From contig CAZIFF010000004.1 in assembly GCA_964538345.1 (NCBI GenBank), positions 1 through 37,764 on the forward strand: a stretch of DNA of 37,764 nucleotides, read 5' to 3'. This document shows positions 29,077 to 37,570 of the stretch, piece after piece. A program made the position numbers and the translations under genes. Numbering within the stretch: position 1 is the first letter of the stretch; each line of letters begins with the position of its first letter. This DNA is from JAGOTN01 sp964538345. GTDB lineage: Bacteria; Patescibacteriota; Minisyncoccia; Phycocordibacterales; JAACPR01. Below the pieces are notes generated by a model. That model saw only the letters and a list, made by a program, of their open reading frames with translations. It was not told the origin of the DNA and searched no databases.

Positions 29077-31767
29077 TTAAACAAGAGAAGCTTCTGTAAT
29101 CTCACTTTCCTTAAACATCTTCTGATGCTTCCCTTTTGAAATCCCAAATGTAAATTCTTTTCCAGAGATTCCAACTGTTAAAGTATCACCATCACCAAGA
29201 CCACGCGCAATTATTAATTGTGCTGCTGGATTTAAAATTTTAGTTTGAATCAAACGTTTCAAAGGTCGTGCACCGTAATGTGGATCGTAACCTTCTTCTG
29301 ACAAATATTTCAAAACTTGTGGAGACACTTTCATTTTGATTCCCTTCTGCTCCAATCTTTGACATACAAGATCAATTTGAATTTCAACAATTTGTTTAAC
29401 AGCTTCTTTGTTCAAAATGTCGAAGATAACAATCTCATCTAGACGGTTTAAAAATTCTGGTCTGAAATGTTCTTTCAATGCTTTCTCCACATTAGTTTTA
29501 GTTTCATCATATTGATCGCTCGCTGTTGCACCGTCATCAAAACCAATCTTTTCCATTTTATCGATATACTCCGCACCAATGTTTGAAGTTAAAATAATCA
29601 CAGTATTTTTGAAATTTACTGTACGCCCTTTCGCATCTGTTAAGCGACCATTATCCAAAACTTGAAGCAAAATATTAAATACCTCAGGATGAGCCTTTTC
29701 TATTTCATCAAACAAAATCACAGCATAAGGACGATGACGCACCATCTCTGTGAGATTTCCTCCCTCCTCATGTCCAACATATCCTGGAGGTGAACCAATC
29801 AATTTTGAAACAGCATGACGTTCCATAAATTCAGACATATCAACTCGAATCAAAGCTTTCTCGTCATCAAACAAAAATTCTGCGAGAGTTTTTGTAAGTT
29901 CTGTTTTTCCTACACCTGTTGGACCCAAGAAAATAAATGAACCGATTGGACGATTAGGATCTGCAATACCAGCTCGAGAACGACGAATAGTATCTGCAAC
30001 TTTCTTCACTGCATCATTTTGACCAATCAAACGCTTTCGCAAAACACTTTCCATACGTGAAAGTTTTTCAGCTTCTTCTTCCAACATTCTTTCAATTGGA
30101 ATTCCTGTCCAACGAGAAACTACAGTAGCAATATCTTCTTCAGTGATTGCTTCTTTCAAAATTTGTCTACCACTTTGAAGTTGTCTTAAACGCTTCTCTT
30201 CAGTTTTCAAATCTTTTTCTAATTGCGGAATCTCTGCATATCTGATTTCTGCTGCACGAGAAAGATCTGCTCTAGTTTCGGCCACATCAGCTTCACCGCG
30301 TAATGATTCTAATTCTGATTTAATATTTTTAATTGCAACAATTGCCTCTTTTTCATTTTTCCATTTCAACTCAAGCTCTGATGTAGAAGATTTCAAATCT
30401 GCAATTTTTTCTTCAATATCAGAAATTCTCTCAGCTGCTTTTTTATTTTGTTTGCTTTCTTTTTTCAAAGCTTCTCTCTCAATTTCAAGACGCATTATTT
30501 TTCTACGAGCATCTTCAAGCTCTTCGGGCATATTTTCTAAACTGATTTTTAAAGTAGATGCAGCCTCATCTATCAAGTCCACAGCTTTATCTGGCAAAAA
30601 TCTATCTGTAATATATCTAGACGAAAGCTCAACAGCAGACACAATTGCATCATCAGAAATTCTAACTCCATGATAAAGCTCGTATTTTTCTTTTATTCCA
30701 CGAAGAATTGCCACCGCGTCTTCTATAGAAGGCTCAGCAACATGCACAGGTTGAAAGCGACGAGTAAGAGCAGCATCTTTTTCAATATGCTTTTGATATT
30801 CTTTTATTGTTGTAGCACCAATTGCTTTTAGTTCACCTCGAGCAAGTGCTGGCTTTAACATGTTTGAAGCATCCAATGAACCTTCTGCAGCTCCCGCACC
30901 AGCTAAAGTATGGATCTCATCAATAAACAAAATTATTTTTCCTTCTGCTTGTTTAATTTCTTTTACAATCTTTTTTAAACGATCTTCAAATTCACCACGA
31001 TATTTTGTACCAGCAATCAAAGACCCTAAATCAAGAGAAACTAATTCTTTATCTTTCAAAGATTCTGGAACATCGCCTGAAGCAATACGATTGGCAAGAC
31101 CTTCTACAATCGCAGTCTTTCCCACTCCAGCTTCACCAATCAAAATAGGATTATTTTTTGTACGTCTTGAAAGAATTTGAATCACACGATTTATTTCTTT
31201 GTCACGTCCAATTACAGGATCTAAACCTTTTTCACGAGCTTTGTCTGTAAGATTCACTGTATATTTTTGCAAAGATTTTGTTGAAACATGTTCACCTTCT
31301 GAATTTGTTTGTGAAGAATTTTTTAAAGTTTCTAAAACATTAACAACTGCAACTTTGTTAACTTTAAATTTTGCCAAAATTTCTTGAGCTGTACTTTTTG
31401 TATCTAAAATTGATAAGAACAAGTGTTCAACAGAAACAAATTCTTGTCCCAAATCAACTGCTACTTTTACAGAGTGATCAATAATTTGCGCTAAATCCGG
31501 AGAAAGATAAAGTTGATATGAAGGAGATAATGTTTTTGAACCCTCTGGAGCCTCTATTTCATCAAGCAAAGCATCTGTAAGCAAAATTATATCCACTCTT
31601 AATTTATCCAAAACAGCACCAACAAGACTTTCTTCTTGAATAACTAATGCGGTCAACAAATGAACTGAACTAACGTGATTTTGACCACGTTCAACAGCTA
31701 ATTCGTGCGCATGACGAATTGCTTCTCTGGCTTTTGTATTGAAATTTTTAAATGGTGGTTGTTGCAT
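29077..31767 (-). CDS. clpB: Clp-family AAA+ ATPase with ClpB-like middle domain and ClpC-like IGF loop
   Basis: The 896-residue protein is a two-ring unfoldase. An N-terminal Clp repeat domain spans about 1-150. AAA-1 has Walker A GEAGVGKT (211-218) and Walker B IILFIDEIHTL. The coiled-coil middle domain is about 125 residues (REALKKESKQNKKAAERI to LRQLQSGRQIL), long as in the disaggregase ClpB and not short as in ClpC. AAA-2 has GPTGVGKTELTKTLAEFLF and ILFDEIEKAHPEVFN. After TSNIGAEYID it carries EKIGFDDG, like the ClpP-binding loop of ClpC, which ClpB lacks. It may therefore both untangle aggregates and feed a protease; ClpB is the best single name. It follows an HtrA-like gene by 12 nt. 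Confidence 0.88.
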   Translation of the reverse strand: MQQPPFKNFNTKAREAIRHAHELAVERGQNHVSSVHLLTALVIQEESLVGAVLDKLRVDIILLTDALLDEIEAPEGSKTLSPSYQLYLSPDLAQIIDHSVKVAVDLGQEFVSVEHLFLSILDTKSTAQEILAKFKVNKVAVVNVLETLKNSSQTNSEGEHVSTKSLQKYTVNLTDKAREKGLDPVIGRDKEINRVIQILSRRTKNNPILIGEAGVGKTAIVEGLANRIASGDVPESLKDKELVSLDLGSLIAGTKYRGEFEDRLKKIVKEIKQAEGKIILFIDEIHTLAGAGAAEGSLDASNMLKPALARGELKAIGATTIKEYQKHIEKDAALTRRFQPVHVAEPSIEDAVAILRGIKEKYELYHGVRISDDAIVSAVELSSRYITDRFLPDKAVDLIDEAASTLKISLENMPEELEDARRKIMRLEIEREALKKESKQNKKAAERISDIEEKIADLKSSTSELELKWKNEKEAIVAIKNIKSELESLRGEADVAETRADLSRAAEIRYAEIPQLEKDLKTEEKRLRQLQSGRQILKEAITEEDIATVVSRWTGIPIERMLEEEAEKLSRMESVLRKRLIGQNDAVKKVADTIRRSRAGIADPNRPIGSFIFLGPTGVGKTELTKTLAEFLFDDEKALIRVDMSEFMERHAVSKLIGSPPGYVGHEEGGNLTEMVRHRPYAVILFDEIEKAHPEVFNILLQVLDNGRLTDAKGRTVNFKNTVIILTSNIGAEYIDKMEKIGFDDGATASDQYDETKTNVEKALKEHFRPEFLNRLDEIVIFDILNKEAVKQIVEIQIDLVCQRLEQKGIKMKVSPQVLKYLSEEGYDPHYGARPLKRLIQTKILNPAAQLIIARGLGDGDTLTVGISGKEFTFGISKGKHQKMFKESEITEASLV

Positions 31768-31779
31768 ATTTATTTAAAA

Positions 31780-32610
31780 TTAATTTCCAATAATACCCTT
31801 AATGTTATTTGAAGGAATAAATGATCCATTTATTGCACCCGCCACTCTCATACCAACAATTTCACCTTTCAAATTCATAAGCATTGCACCTCTTGAAATT
31901 ATTTCAGGTGATATTGATGTATTGATTAGAGAAATTGGAACGTTTGGTGTAGTGCTTGAAGATGTTTGTAAGTTAGAAATTGAACCTTCAGATGATTCTA
32001 GACCAGTAATTATTCCAGTTGAAACACTGTTACTATTTTGACCACTAAGCATAATCACGGTTTGAGCTAATTTTAAGTTTTGAGAATTTCCAAATGTTGC
32101 AGATGCAAAAGTTTGTCCTTCTGTAACATTGGTTGGTGCAAAAATCGCAACACCTTGAGAAGCTGCTCCCACTATATTTAATTTAAAATTACCTTCTGTA
32201 TAATCTGCTTCAAAAGTATTACTTAAATCTGCAACTGAAGCTGAGGTTATAATTTTTCCATCACTTGAAAATACAACACCTAATCCTGCGAAGAATCTTT
32301 TTCCAAATCTATCATGTGCATAAATACGAACTAAACTTTTTTCATTTTTAGCAACGGCATCTACAGTAAGATCTTCTTGATTTACAACTACAGTCTCTAT
32401 AATTCTTTCTGCTGGTTTGTTTGAAACTGTATTAACCACAGGGTCTACAACTTTTTCAATTGTTCTTTCTACGACACGATTTATAGTTTGTGACACAGGT
32501 TGAGGTGATTGTCCTAAAAGAGATACTGTTGTAATACCAGTAGCTACAGAAGAGACAAAACTAACCAAAAGACAGAGAAGCACAATTTGTTGCGCATTTA
32601 GATCATTCAT
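31780..32610 (-). CDS. Membrane-anchored HtrA-like pseudoprotease
   Basis: The 276-residue protein has an N-terminal membrane segment (IVLLCLLVSFVSSVATGITT), a spacer with VVERTIEKVVDPVV, and a trypsin-like fold recognisable from GLGVVFSSDGKIITS and LMNLKGEIVGM. All three catalytic residues of the DegP/HtrA family appear to be missing: the TNNHV histidine position is S125 in TSASV, the aspartate position is G153 in QGVAIF, and the GNSGG serine position is R240 in ISRGA. There is no PDZ domain. It is more likely a binding or scaffold protein outside the membrane than a protease. It starts a two-gene unit with the Clp ATPase; the -10 box is 7 nt from its ATG. Confidence 0.72.
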   Translation of the reverse strand: MNDLNAQQIVLLCLLVSFVSSVATGITTVSLLGQSPQPVSQTINRVVERTIEKVVDPVVNTVSNKPAERIIETVVVNQEDLTVDAVAKNEKSLVRIYAHDRFGKRFFAGLGVVFSSDGKIITSASVADLSNTFEADYTEGNFKLNIVGAASQGVAIFAPTNVTEGQTFASATFGNSQNLKLAQTVIMLSGQNSNSVSTGIITGLESSEGSISNLQTSSSTTPNVPISLINTSISPEIISRGAMLMNLKGEIVGMRVAGAINGSFIPSNNIKGIIGN

Positions 32611-32617
32611 AGTGACT

Positions 32618-32646
32618 ATAATACTGATTTTATTGAGTTAAATCAA
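32618..32646 (-). promoter_or_regulatory. Promoter of the htrA-like/clp unit
   Basis: TTGATT (32641-32646) and TATTAT (32618-32623) are 17 bp apart on the minus strand, overlapping the end of the cysteine desulfurase gene. The ATG follows 7 nt after the -10 box. Confidence 0.6.
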
Positions 32647-33844
32647 GTGCAAAAGTCTTTAAAACTTCTAGAGTTTTTTGAAGTTTTTTCTTGGTGGTAT
32701 CTCGGCCAAAAGAGAATCTTATTGATGAGGCGGCGCATTCTGGTTTACCTATTTTATCTATTACATAAGAATACGCTGTATCCCCTATGCTTTTGCAAGC
32801 AGTTGTGGCAGAAACAGAAATATTTTTTGCATCGAGTGATAAAACTAAAAATTCTGCATTTGAATTTGGAAAACAAATATTTACATTATTCGGAATTCTT
32901 TGTTCTCTGTCACCGTTTAATGTTGTGTTTGGAAAATTTTTCAAAATTTCATCTATAAAAAAGTTTTGAAGCTCCTGTAATCTTTTAGATTCTTTTTCAC
33001 GAATTTTTTGAGATTCTTTTAAAGCTTCTGCACAGCCGACAACACCTGCCACATTTTCAGTGCCCGCACGTAGACCTGATTCTTGTGAGCCACCAAAAAT
33101 TATTGGTTTTATTGGAACAGAATTTCTCTTATATAAAATACCAACTCCTTTTGGGCCATAAAACTTCCCGGCATCTATTGTGAGCATATCAACACCAAGT
33201 TTTTCAATTTGTACAGAAAAATAATTTACAGCTTGCGATGCGTCTGTGTGAAAAAATGGAAATTGATTTTTCTCACGATTTAATTCTTTTTTAAATTCTG
33301 AAATTTCTTTTGAGATTTTAGAAATTGGGAAAATTGTACCGATTTCATTATTGGCAAACATTATTGAAATTAAAACCGTGTTTGGTTTTAGGGCGGCGCG
33401 CACCGTTTGTGGGTGTATAAGTCCATTTTGCAATACGGGCAAATATGTCACATCGGCGCCCTCGCTCTCCAAAGTGCGCGCCGCTTCCAAAACCGCAGGA
33501 TGTTCTACTTCTGTAATAATCAAATGTGGTTTTTCACCTTTTAATTCAGCATTCAATTTTTGATCATCTAAAAACTTCCTAACAACCCCAAGCAGCGCCA
33601 AATTCACAGACTCTGTACCACTTCCTGTAAAATAAATATCCGCAGATTTAACAGACAACTCACGAGCTACTTTTTCTCTAGCAGATTCAATTGCCTTTTT
33701 AGCTAAAACTCCACCTTTATGAATTGAAGATGGATTAAAAAATACATTAGAAAAAAATGGTTTCATTTTTCTTAAAACACTATTAGAAATCGGCGTAGTT
33801 GCCGCATAATCTAGATAAATATTTTTATTGTGAAAATTAAACAT
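32630..33844 (-). CDS. Cysteine desulfurase (NifS/IscS family)
   Basis: This PLP enzyme removes sulfur from cysteine for Fe-S clusters or tRNA thiolation. The 404-residue protein shows the family start NIYLDYAATTPIS, FTGSGTESVNLALLG, TEVEHPAVLE, NNEIGTIFPI and HTDASQAVNY. The PLP lysine is in DAGKFYGPKGVGILY, where the residue before it is G in place of the usual H. GLRAGTENVAGVVG follows, and the catalytic cysteine is in SATTACKSIG. No iscU, mnmA or thiI gene lies in the window, so the acceptor pathway is unknown. It is divergent from the DUF4446 gene with only 30 nt between start codons. Confidence 0.94.
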   Translation of the reverse strand: MFNFHNKNIYLDYAATTPISNSVLRKMKPFFSNVFFNPSSIHKGGVLAKKAIESAREKVARELSVKSADIYFTGSGTESVNLALLGVVRKFLDDQKLNAELKGEKPHLIITEVEHPAVLEAARTLESEGADVTYLPVLQNGLIHPQTVRAALKPNTVLISIMFANNEIGTIFPISKISKEISEFKKELNREKNQFPFFHTDASQAVNYFSVQIEKLGVDMLTIDAGKFYGPKGVGILYKRNSVPIKPIIFGGSQESGLRAGTENVAGVVGCAEALKESQKIREKESKRLQELQNFFIDEILKNFPNTTLNGDREQRIPNNVNICFPNSNAEFLVLSLDAKNISVSATTACKSIGDTAYSYVIDKIGKPECAASSIRFSFGRDTTKKKLQKTLEVLKTFALDLTQ

Positions 33845-33859
33845 TTTTTTAAATTCTTA

Positions 33860-33868
33860 TGATAAAAT
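33860..33868 (+). promoter_or_regulatory. Extended -10 promoter of the DUF4446 gene
   Basis: TGATAAAAT ends 6 nt before the ATG at 33875. It lies in a near-palindromic GATAAAATTATC that could also give a -10 box for the divergent desulfurase gene. Confidence 0.55.
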
Positions 33869-33874
33869 TATCGC

Positions 33875-34357
33875 ATGTTCACTATACCGCAAGAAATGAT
33901 TATATACATAGTGGCCGGCATTGCATTAATTGTAGCAGGTCTAATTATTTGGATTATAAGAATTGAATCAAAATTAAAAACCCTTACAAGAGGTCAGAAT
34001 GGTTTTAACATTGAATCAGCAATAAAATCAATTGAATCTGATTTGGGTAATTTAGATACCTTTAGAAAAGATATTGAAAAATATTTAAAACGAGTTGAAG
34101 TTAGATTAAGAAGAAGTGTCCAAGGAGTTTCAACATTAAGCTTCAAAGCTTTTCAAGGATTAGATTCTGGTGGTCATCAAAGCTTCGCAACAGCTTTTCT
34201 AGATGAAAATGGCAACGGATTAATACTATCTACACTGCACTCAAGAGACCGTGTAAATGTATTTGCAAAAGAAATAAAGCAGTTCTCTTCTTCTCTAACA
34301 CTAACAGACGAAGAGAAGGAAGCATTGACACGAGCCAAAGAATCGTGCATTTTGTAG
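33875..34357 (+). CDS. DUF4446 family membrane protein
   Basis: The 160-residue protein has an N-terminal membrane helix (MIIYIVAGIALIVAGLIIWI), a helical segment with heptads (SIESDLGNLDTFRKDIEKYL) and the DUF4446 core: VSTLSFKAFQGLDSGGHQSF, ATAFLDENGNGLILSTLHSR and VNVFAKEI, then LTDEEKEALTRA. The function of the family is unknown; its members are common in Firmicutes, often near chromosome-partition genes, and in this phylum. It is followed 40 nt later by infB. The mRNA should be leaderless. Confidence 0.8.
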   Translation: MFTIPQEMIIYIVAGIALIVAGLIIWIIRIESKLKTLTRGQNGFNIESAIKSIESDLGNLDTFRKDIEKYLKRVEVRLRRSVQGVSTLSFKAFQGLDSGGHQSFATAFLDENGNGLILSTLHSRDRVNVFAKEIKQFSSSLTLTDEEKEALTRAKESCIL

Positions 34358-34397
34358 ATACTGCGTCATTTCTAATACATGACCTCAAAAAACTATT

Positions 34398-35906
34398 ATG
34401 ACTTCAAATACTCAAAAAATGGTAAAAAGACCACCCGTGGTAGCTATTTTGGGTCATATTGACCATGGTAAATCAACACTTTTAGACTACATCAGAAAAT
34501 CAAATGTAGTTGCCGGTGAAGCTGGTGGGATCACACAACATATCAGCACATATGAAATTACCCACACAGACAAAGAGCATGGGGAAAGAAAAATTACTTT
34601 TGTAGACACTCCGGGCCACGAAGCTTTTCGTGATGTTCGTTCAAGAGGTGCTCGAATAGCTGATATTGCAATTCTTATTGTGTCTGCCGAAGATGGTGTG
34701 ATGCCTCAAACAATAGAAGCTATTAGTTGTATTAAAAATGACAAGGTTCCATTTATAGTTGCTATCAATAAAATAGATTCTCCTCGAGCAGATGTTGAGA
34801 GAACAAAATCAAGTTTAATTGAAAATGAAGTTTACATAGAAGGTTACGGAGGAGATGTTCCTGTTGTTCCAATTTCTGCAAAATCAGGCCAAGGTATAAA
34901 TGAATTGCTTTCAATGATCATTTTGGTTTCTGAATTAGAAAACTTAGAAATGAATACTGATAAAAAAGCTACAGGAGTTGTAGTGGAGGCACACAAAGAT
35001 GAAAAAAGAGGAATAAGCGCAACTGTAATAATAAAAGATGGAACATTAAGCATTGGAGATTTTGTCTCAGGACACACATCAATGTCACCCGTGAGAAGCA
35101 TTGAAGATACTTCTGGGAATAAACATAAAGAAGTATCAGCATCAAAACCAATCACTATTTACGGTTGGACTTCCCTTCCTCCAGTTGGAACTTTCTTTGA
35201 AACATTTGCTACAAAAAAAGAAGCTGAGGAATATTGTAAAAACTGCGCATCTCTATCAGAGAATCCTCAAAAAGAAAGGAAATTAGAACAAAGAAACGAT
35301 TTTGAGATAATTCCAATAATCATAAAGACAGACGTATCAGGTACTGGTGAAGCTGTAAAATTTGAATTAAATAAAATAAAAAATGAGAGAGTAGATTTTC
35401 ATATTTTAGAAAACACAACAGGTATTATTAGCGAAACTGATTTGAAAACTGCATCCGCTGACCCCAAAACAATTGTTGTTGGTATGGGTGTTGGAATTGA
35501 TCCTCGCGCTGAAATATTAAGAGAAAGAAATGGAACAATTGTTGCAAATTTTAAAATTATTTATGAATTAGTTGATTGGTTGAAAGAAATTGTAAAAGAA
35601 AGAACGCCAAAAATTTTAGTAGAAGAGGTTCGTGGTAATGCAAAAGTTTTAGCCACATTCAGTCAAACAAAAAAAGTTCAAGTGATTGGAGGAAAAGTTA
35701 CATCCGGAACCATCTCTACAGGAAACTCTGTGAGAATCTTAAGAAGAGGTGAAAAAATCGGTACAGGTGTTATAAAAGAACTTCAACAACAAAGAGTTAT
35801 ATCAAAACAAGTGAATGAAGGTAATGAATTTGGTACATCTGTTGCAGCTGATGTCGAAATAGCTCAAGGTGATACACTTGAAGTTGTAGTACAAATAGAA
35901 CAATAA
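34398..35906 (+). CDS. infB: Translation initiation factor IF-2, minimal form
   Basis: IF-2 is the GTPase that joins the ribosomal subunits with initiator tRNA. Here it has 502 residues against 890 in E. coli: the protein starts almost directly at the G domain (VVAILGHIDHGKSTLLDY, G1 at about 17-27) and lacks the N-terminal domains. G2/G3 are GGITQHIST and DTPGHEAFRDVRSRG, G4 is NKID and G5 SAKSG. Domain III and the fMet-tRNA-binding C-terminal domain follow (RGNAKVLATFSQTKKVQVIG, KIGTGVIKELQQQR). G1 has I and S where most IF-2 has V and T (GHVDHGKT). rbfA starts 2 nt after its stop, a common pairing. Confidence 0.96.
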   Translation: MTSNTQKMVKRPPVVAILGHIDHGKSTLLDYIRKSNVVAGEAGGITQHISTYEITHTDKEHGERKITFVDTPGHEAFRDVRSRGARIADIAILIVSAEDGVMPQTIEAISCIKNDKVPFIVAINKIDSPRADVERTKSSLIENEVYIEGYGGDVPVVPISAKSGQGINELLSMIILVSELENLEMNTDKKATGVVVEAHKDEKRGISATVIIKDGTLSIGDFVSGHTSMSPVRSIEDTSGNKHKEVSASKPITIYGWTSLPPVGTFFETFATKKEAEEYCKNCASLSENPQKERKLEQRNDFEIIPIIIKTDVSGTGEAVKFELNKIKNERVDFHILENTTGIISETDLKTASADPKTIVVGMGVGIDPRAEILRERNGTIVANFKIIYELVDWLKEIVKERTPKILVEEVRGNAKVLATFSQTKKVQVIGGKVTSGTISTGNSVRILRRGEKIGTGVIKELQQQRVISKQVNEGNEFGTSVAADVEIAQGDTLEVVVQIEQ

Positions 35907-35907
35907 T

Positions 35908-36246
35908 ATGGATCACAGACAAGAAAAAGTAACACATGTAATAAAAGAAGCTTTGGCTGAATTTATTGAAAATAACTCTAATGGTCAGTCAATGATCACT
36001 ATTACCAATGTAGATTTAACTAGCGACTTTAAAAGAGTGAATATTTTTGTTACAGTATTCCCGGAGCAGAAAGAAGCTGCTGGAATTGATTTTTTGAAAA
36101 GACAAAGATCTGAAGCTAGAGAGTATTTAAAAAAGAATTCTCGTATAGCAAGAATTCCTCATATTGATTTTCATATCGATAAAGGAGAAAAAGCTAGACA
36201 AAGATTGGATACTTTAATAGCTAATCAAGATTCAGAAGAGCTATAA
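35908..36246 (+). CDS. rbfA: Ribosome-binding factor A
   Basis: RbfA helps mature the 30S subunit and process the 16S 5' end. The 112-residue protein has the KH-like fold order of the family: helix 1 (HRQEKVTHVIKEALAEFIE), ITITNVDLTSDFKRVNIFVT, and the C-terminal RIPHIDFHIDKGEKARQRLD. In place of the typical V-x-x-S-x-D it has VDLTSDF. It is directly coupled to infB. Two tRNA genes follow on the same strand. Confidence 0.9.
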   Translation: MDHRQEKVTHVIKEALAEFIENNSNGQSMITITNVDLTSDFKRVNIFVTVFPEQKEAAGIDFLKRQRSEAREYLKKNSRIARIPHIDFHIDKGEKARQRLDTLIANQDSEEL

Positions 36247-36250
36247 AAAA

Positions 36251-36322
36251 GGCGTGGTGGCGAAGTGGAAACGCTGTGGTTTGCAAAACCTCCATGCGCG
36301 GGTTCGATTCCCGCCCACGCCT
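36251..36322 (+). tRNA. tRNA-Cys (GCA)
   Basis: Acceptor arms GGCGTGG and CCACGCC pair. The anticodon loop TTGCAAA gives GCA. The discriminator is T, as expected for Cys. The anticodon stem has one T:T mismatch. CCA is not encoded. Confidence 0.93.
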
Positions 36323-36369
36323 CAAGGTCAATAGACCTGTGAAATTTTTTGTTATAAAATCTCACAAAT

Positions 36370-36451
36370 GCCCGGGTGGCGGAATTGGTATACGCGCACG
36401 ACTTAAAATCGTGTCTCAAACGGGATGCGGGTTCGACCCCCGCTCCGGGCA
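36370..36451 (+). tRNA. tRNA-Leu (TAA)
   Basis: Acceptor arms GCCCGGG and TCCGGGC pair (one G:T). The anticodon stem CACGA/TCGTG encloses CTTAAAA, anticodon TAA. The long variable arm fits Leu. CCA is not encoded. Confidence 0.95.
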
Positions 36452-36462
36452 CAAAAATCAAA

Positions 36463-37263
36463 CTAAGATTTCCCTGCTTCTTCTTCTAAAACTCTATTTT
36501 GTTCACTTAATAAATGGAATTGATATTTAGGAAAAGCTTTTTCTAAAGGATCCCTTAAACTCTGATAAACATCATTTATAAAAACATGTTTTATACCATC
36601 TACACTTAGTCTCTCTTTAAATCCACTAGCAACAACGGCAATACCGTCTTTATACGCTGTACCATCCCCTGTACCCAAAGCGGCTCCCAGTGCCGCCTTA
36701 TATTCATCTGGTAGCTCAAATGGAGCCGTGTAAAAAGTTTTTGAAGTATCAATACCATTTTCTAAAAGATTTAATAGTCTTTCCAATTGATCTGTTTTTG
36801 AAAGACCATGAGAATCGAAGTCTTTGCCTATATCACCATCAACCGACTTCCAAGAATAGCCGTTTCCTTTTTTATCTTCATAATAATTTCCTTTGCCTGC
36901 AATAAAAACATCGTCATCTAAGTTTCCTTTATTTTCCCAACTAACTAAATCATTTCTTAGTTTTATTTGTTTTTTTAAATCATCTGGACTTAGACCATTT
37001 AAATCATCTACTATTTCAGATTTAATTTTTGCAATTATATCTTCTACATTTAGAATACCAAGTCTTTCTCTTATTTCTTTAATTGTCTTTTCTTCTTGTT
37101 CTTTTAACGTACTTGCATTTAAAACACCCTCCTGAATTTTTGTTTTCCAATAATCTGGTAATCCTTCTAAAATAGATTCTGCTGACTCACCTTTCTTGGT
37201 AATCCTTTCTACATATTGTTTTATTTTTTCCTCTCCCGCATCTTTAGGTTTTTCTAGATCCAT
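36463..37263 (-). CDS. Hypothetical protein, probable lineage-specific family
   Basis: This is a 266-residue soluble protein. Residues 1-110 are charged and helical (EEKTIKEIRERLGILNVEDI). The rest looks like a globular domain with the stretch FYTAPFELPDEYKAAL, then GTGDGTAYKDGIAVVASGFK and GIKHVFINDVYQSLRDPLEK. The glycine-rich turn followed by VVASG and the later HVFIND suggest an alpha/beta fold, but I do not recognise the family. Codon use and A+T content match the core genes, so it is probably resident. A TGGTAATAT extended -10 box ends 9 nt before the ATG. It lies between tRNA-Leu and tRNA-Lys, on the opposite strand. Confidence 0.75.
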   Translation of the reverse strand: MDLEKPKDAGEEKIKQYVERITKKGESAESILEGLPDYWKTKIQEGVLNASTLKEQEEKTIKEIRERLGILNVEDIIAKIKSEIVDDLNGLSPDDLKKQIKLRNDLVSWENKGNLDDDVFIAGKGNYYEDKKGNGYSWKSVDGDIGKDFDSHGLSKTDQLERLLNLLENGIDTSKTFYTAPFELPDEYKAALGAALGTGDGTAYKDGIAVVASGFKERLSVDGIKHVFINDVYQSLRDPLEKAFPKYQFHLLSEQNRVLEEEAGKS

Positions 37264-37272
37264 AACTTATAG

Positions 37273-37281
37273 ATATTACCA
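37273..37281 (-). promoter_or_regulatory. Extended -10 promoter of the gene at 36463
   Basis: TGGTAATAT on the minus strand ends 9 nt before the ATG at 37263, predicting a very short leader. Confidence 0.5.
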
Positions 37282-37314
37282 CAAAGAGATCCCCTTTTCC
37301 TATGTAAAAAAATC

Positions 37315-37323
37315 TGTTACGAT
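37315..37323 (+). promoter_or_regulatory. Extended -10 promoter of tRNA-Lys
   Basis: TGTTACGAT (TGn then TACGAT) ends 10 nt before the mature 5' end of tRNA-Lys. Confidence 0.45.
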
Positions 37324-37333
37324 TCAATGCATT

Positions 37334-37406
37334 CCGCCCATAGCTCAGCTGGTAGAGCAGTCGCCTCTTAAGCGAACGGTCGTAGGTTCGAATCCTACTG
37401 GGCGGA
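37334..37406 (+). tRNA. tRNA-Lys (CTT)
   Basis: Acceptor arms CCGCCCA and TGGGCGG pair. The anticodon loop CTCTTAA gives CTT, and the T-arm TAGGTTCGAATCCTA is perfect. CCA is not encoded. The outermost anticodon-stem pair is G:A. The bases GGGCGGACAAGTG at and after its 3' end recur downstream. Confidence 0.93.
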
Positions 37407-37412
37407 CAAGTG

Positions 37413-37422
37413 NNNNNNNNNN
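37413..37422. other. Assembly gap (10 N)
   Basis: A run of ten N, six bases after tRNA-Lys, next to a region of repeated tRNA-end-like sequence that probably confused the assembler. Confidence 0.97.
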
Positions 37423-37536
37423 TTCACTGGAAAAAGAACTAATAAATAAATTATCGCTCGAATTTACTGATCAAAAGCCTATACAACCAAGTGAAGCAGC
37501 AACAACGTATTCGATGGATTCGTACATGAGAAATGA

Positions 37537-37570
37537 GGAAATATTAAAAAGTTTACTTTTTAATATTTCC
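37537..37570. repeat. 34-nt perfect palindrome
   Basis: 16-nt arms GGAAATATTAAAAAGT and ACTTTTTAATATTTCC around TT. It directly precedes repeat unit 1. Confidence 0.92.

Noticed and set aside
33393..33484. Inverted pair GCGGCGCGCAC / GTGCGCGCCGC inside the cysteine desulfurase gene
   Set aside because: The arms are 70 nt apart and encode ordinary Arg/Ala residues; no compact hairpin forms, so chance codon choice is likelier than an inserted element.
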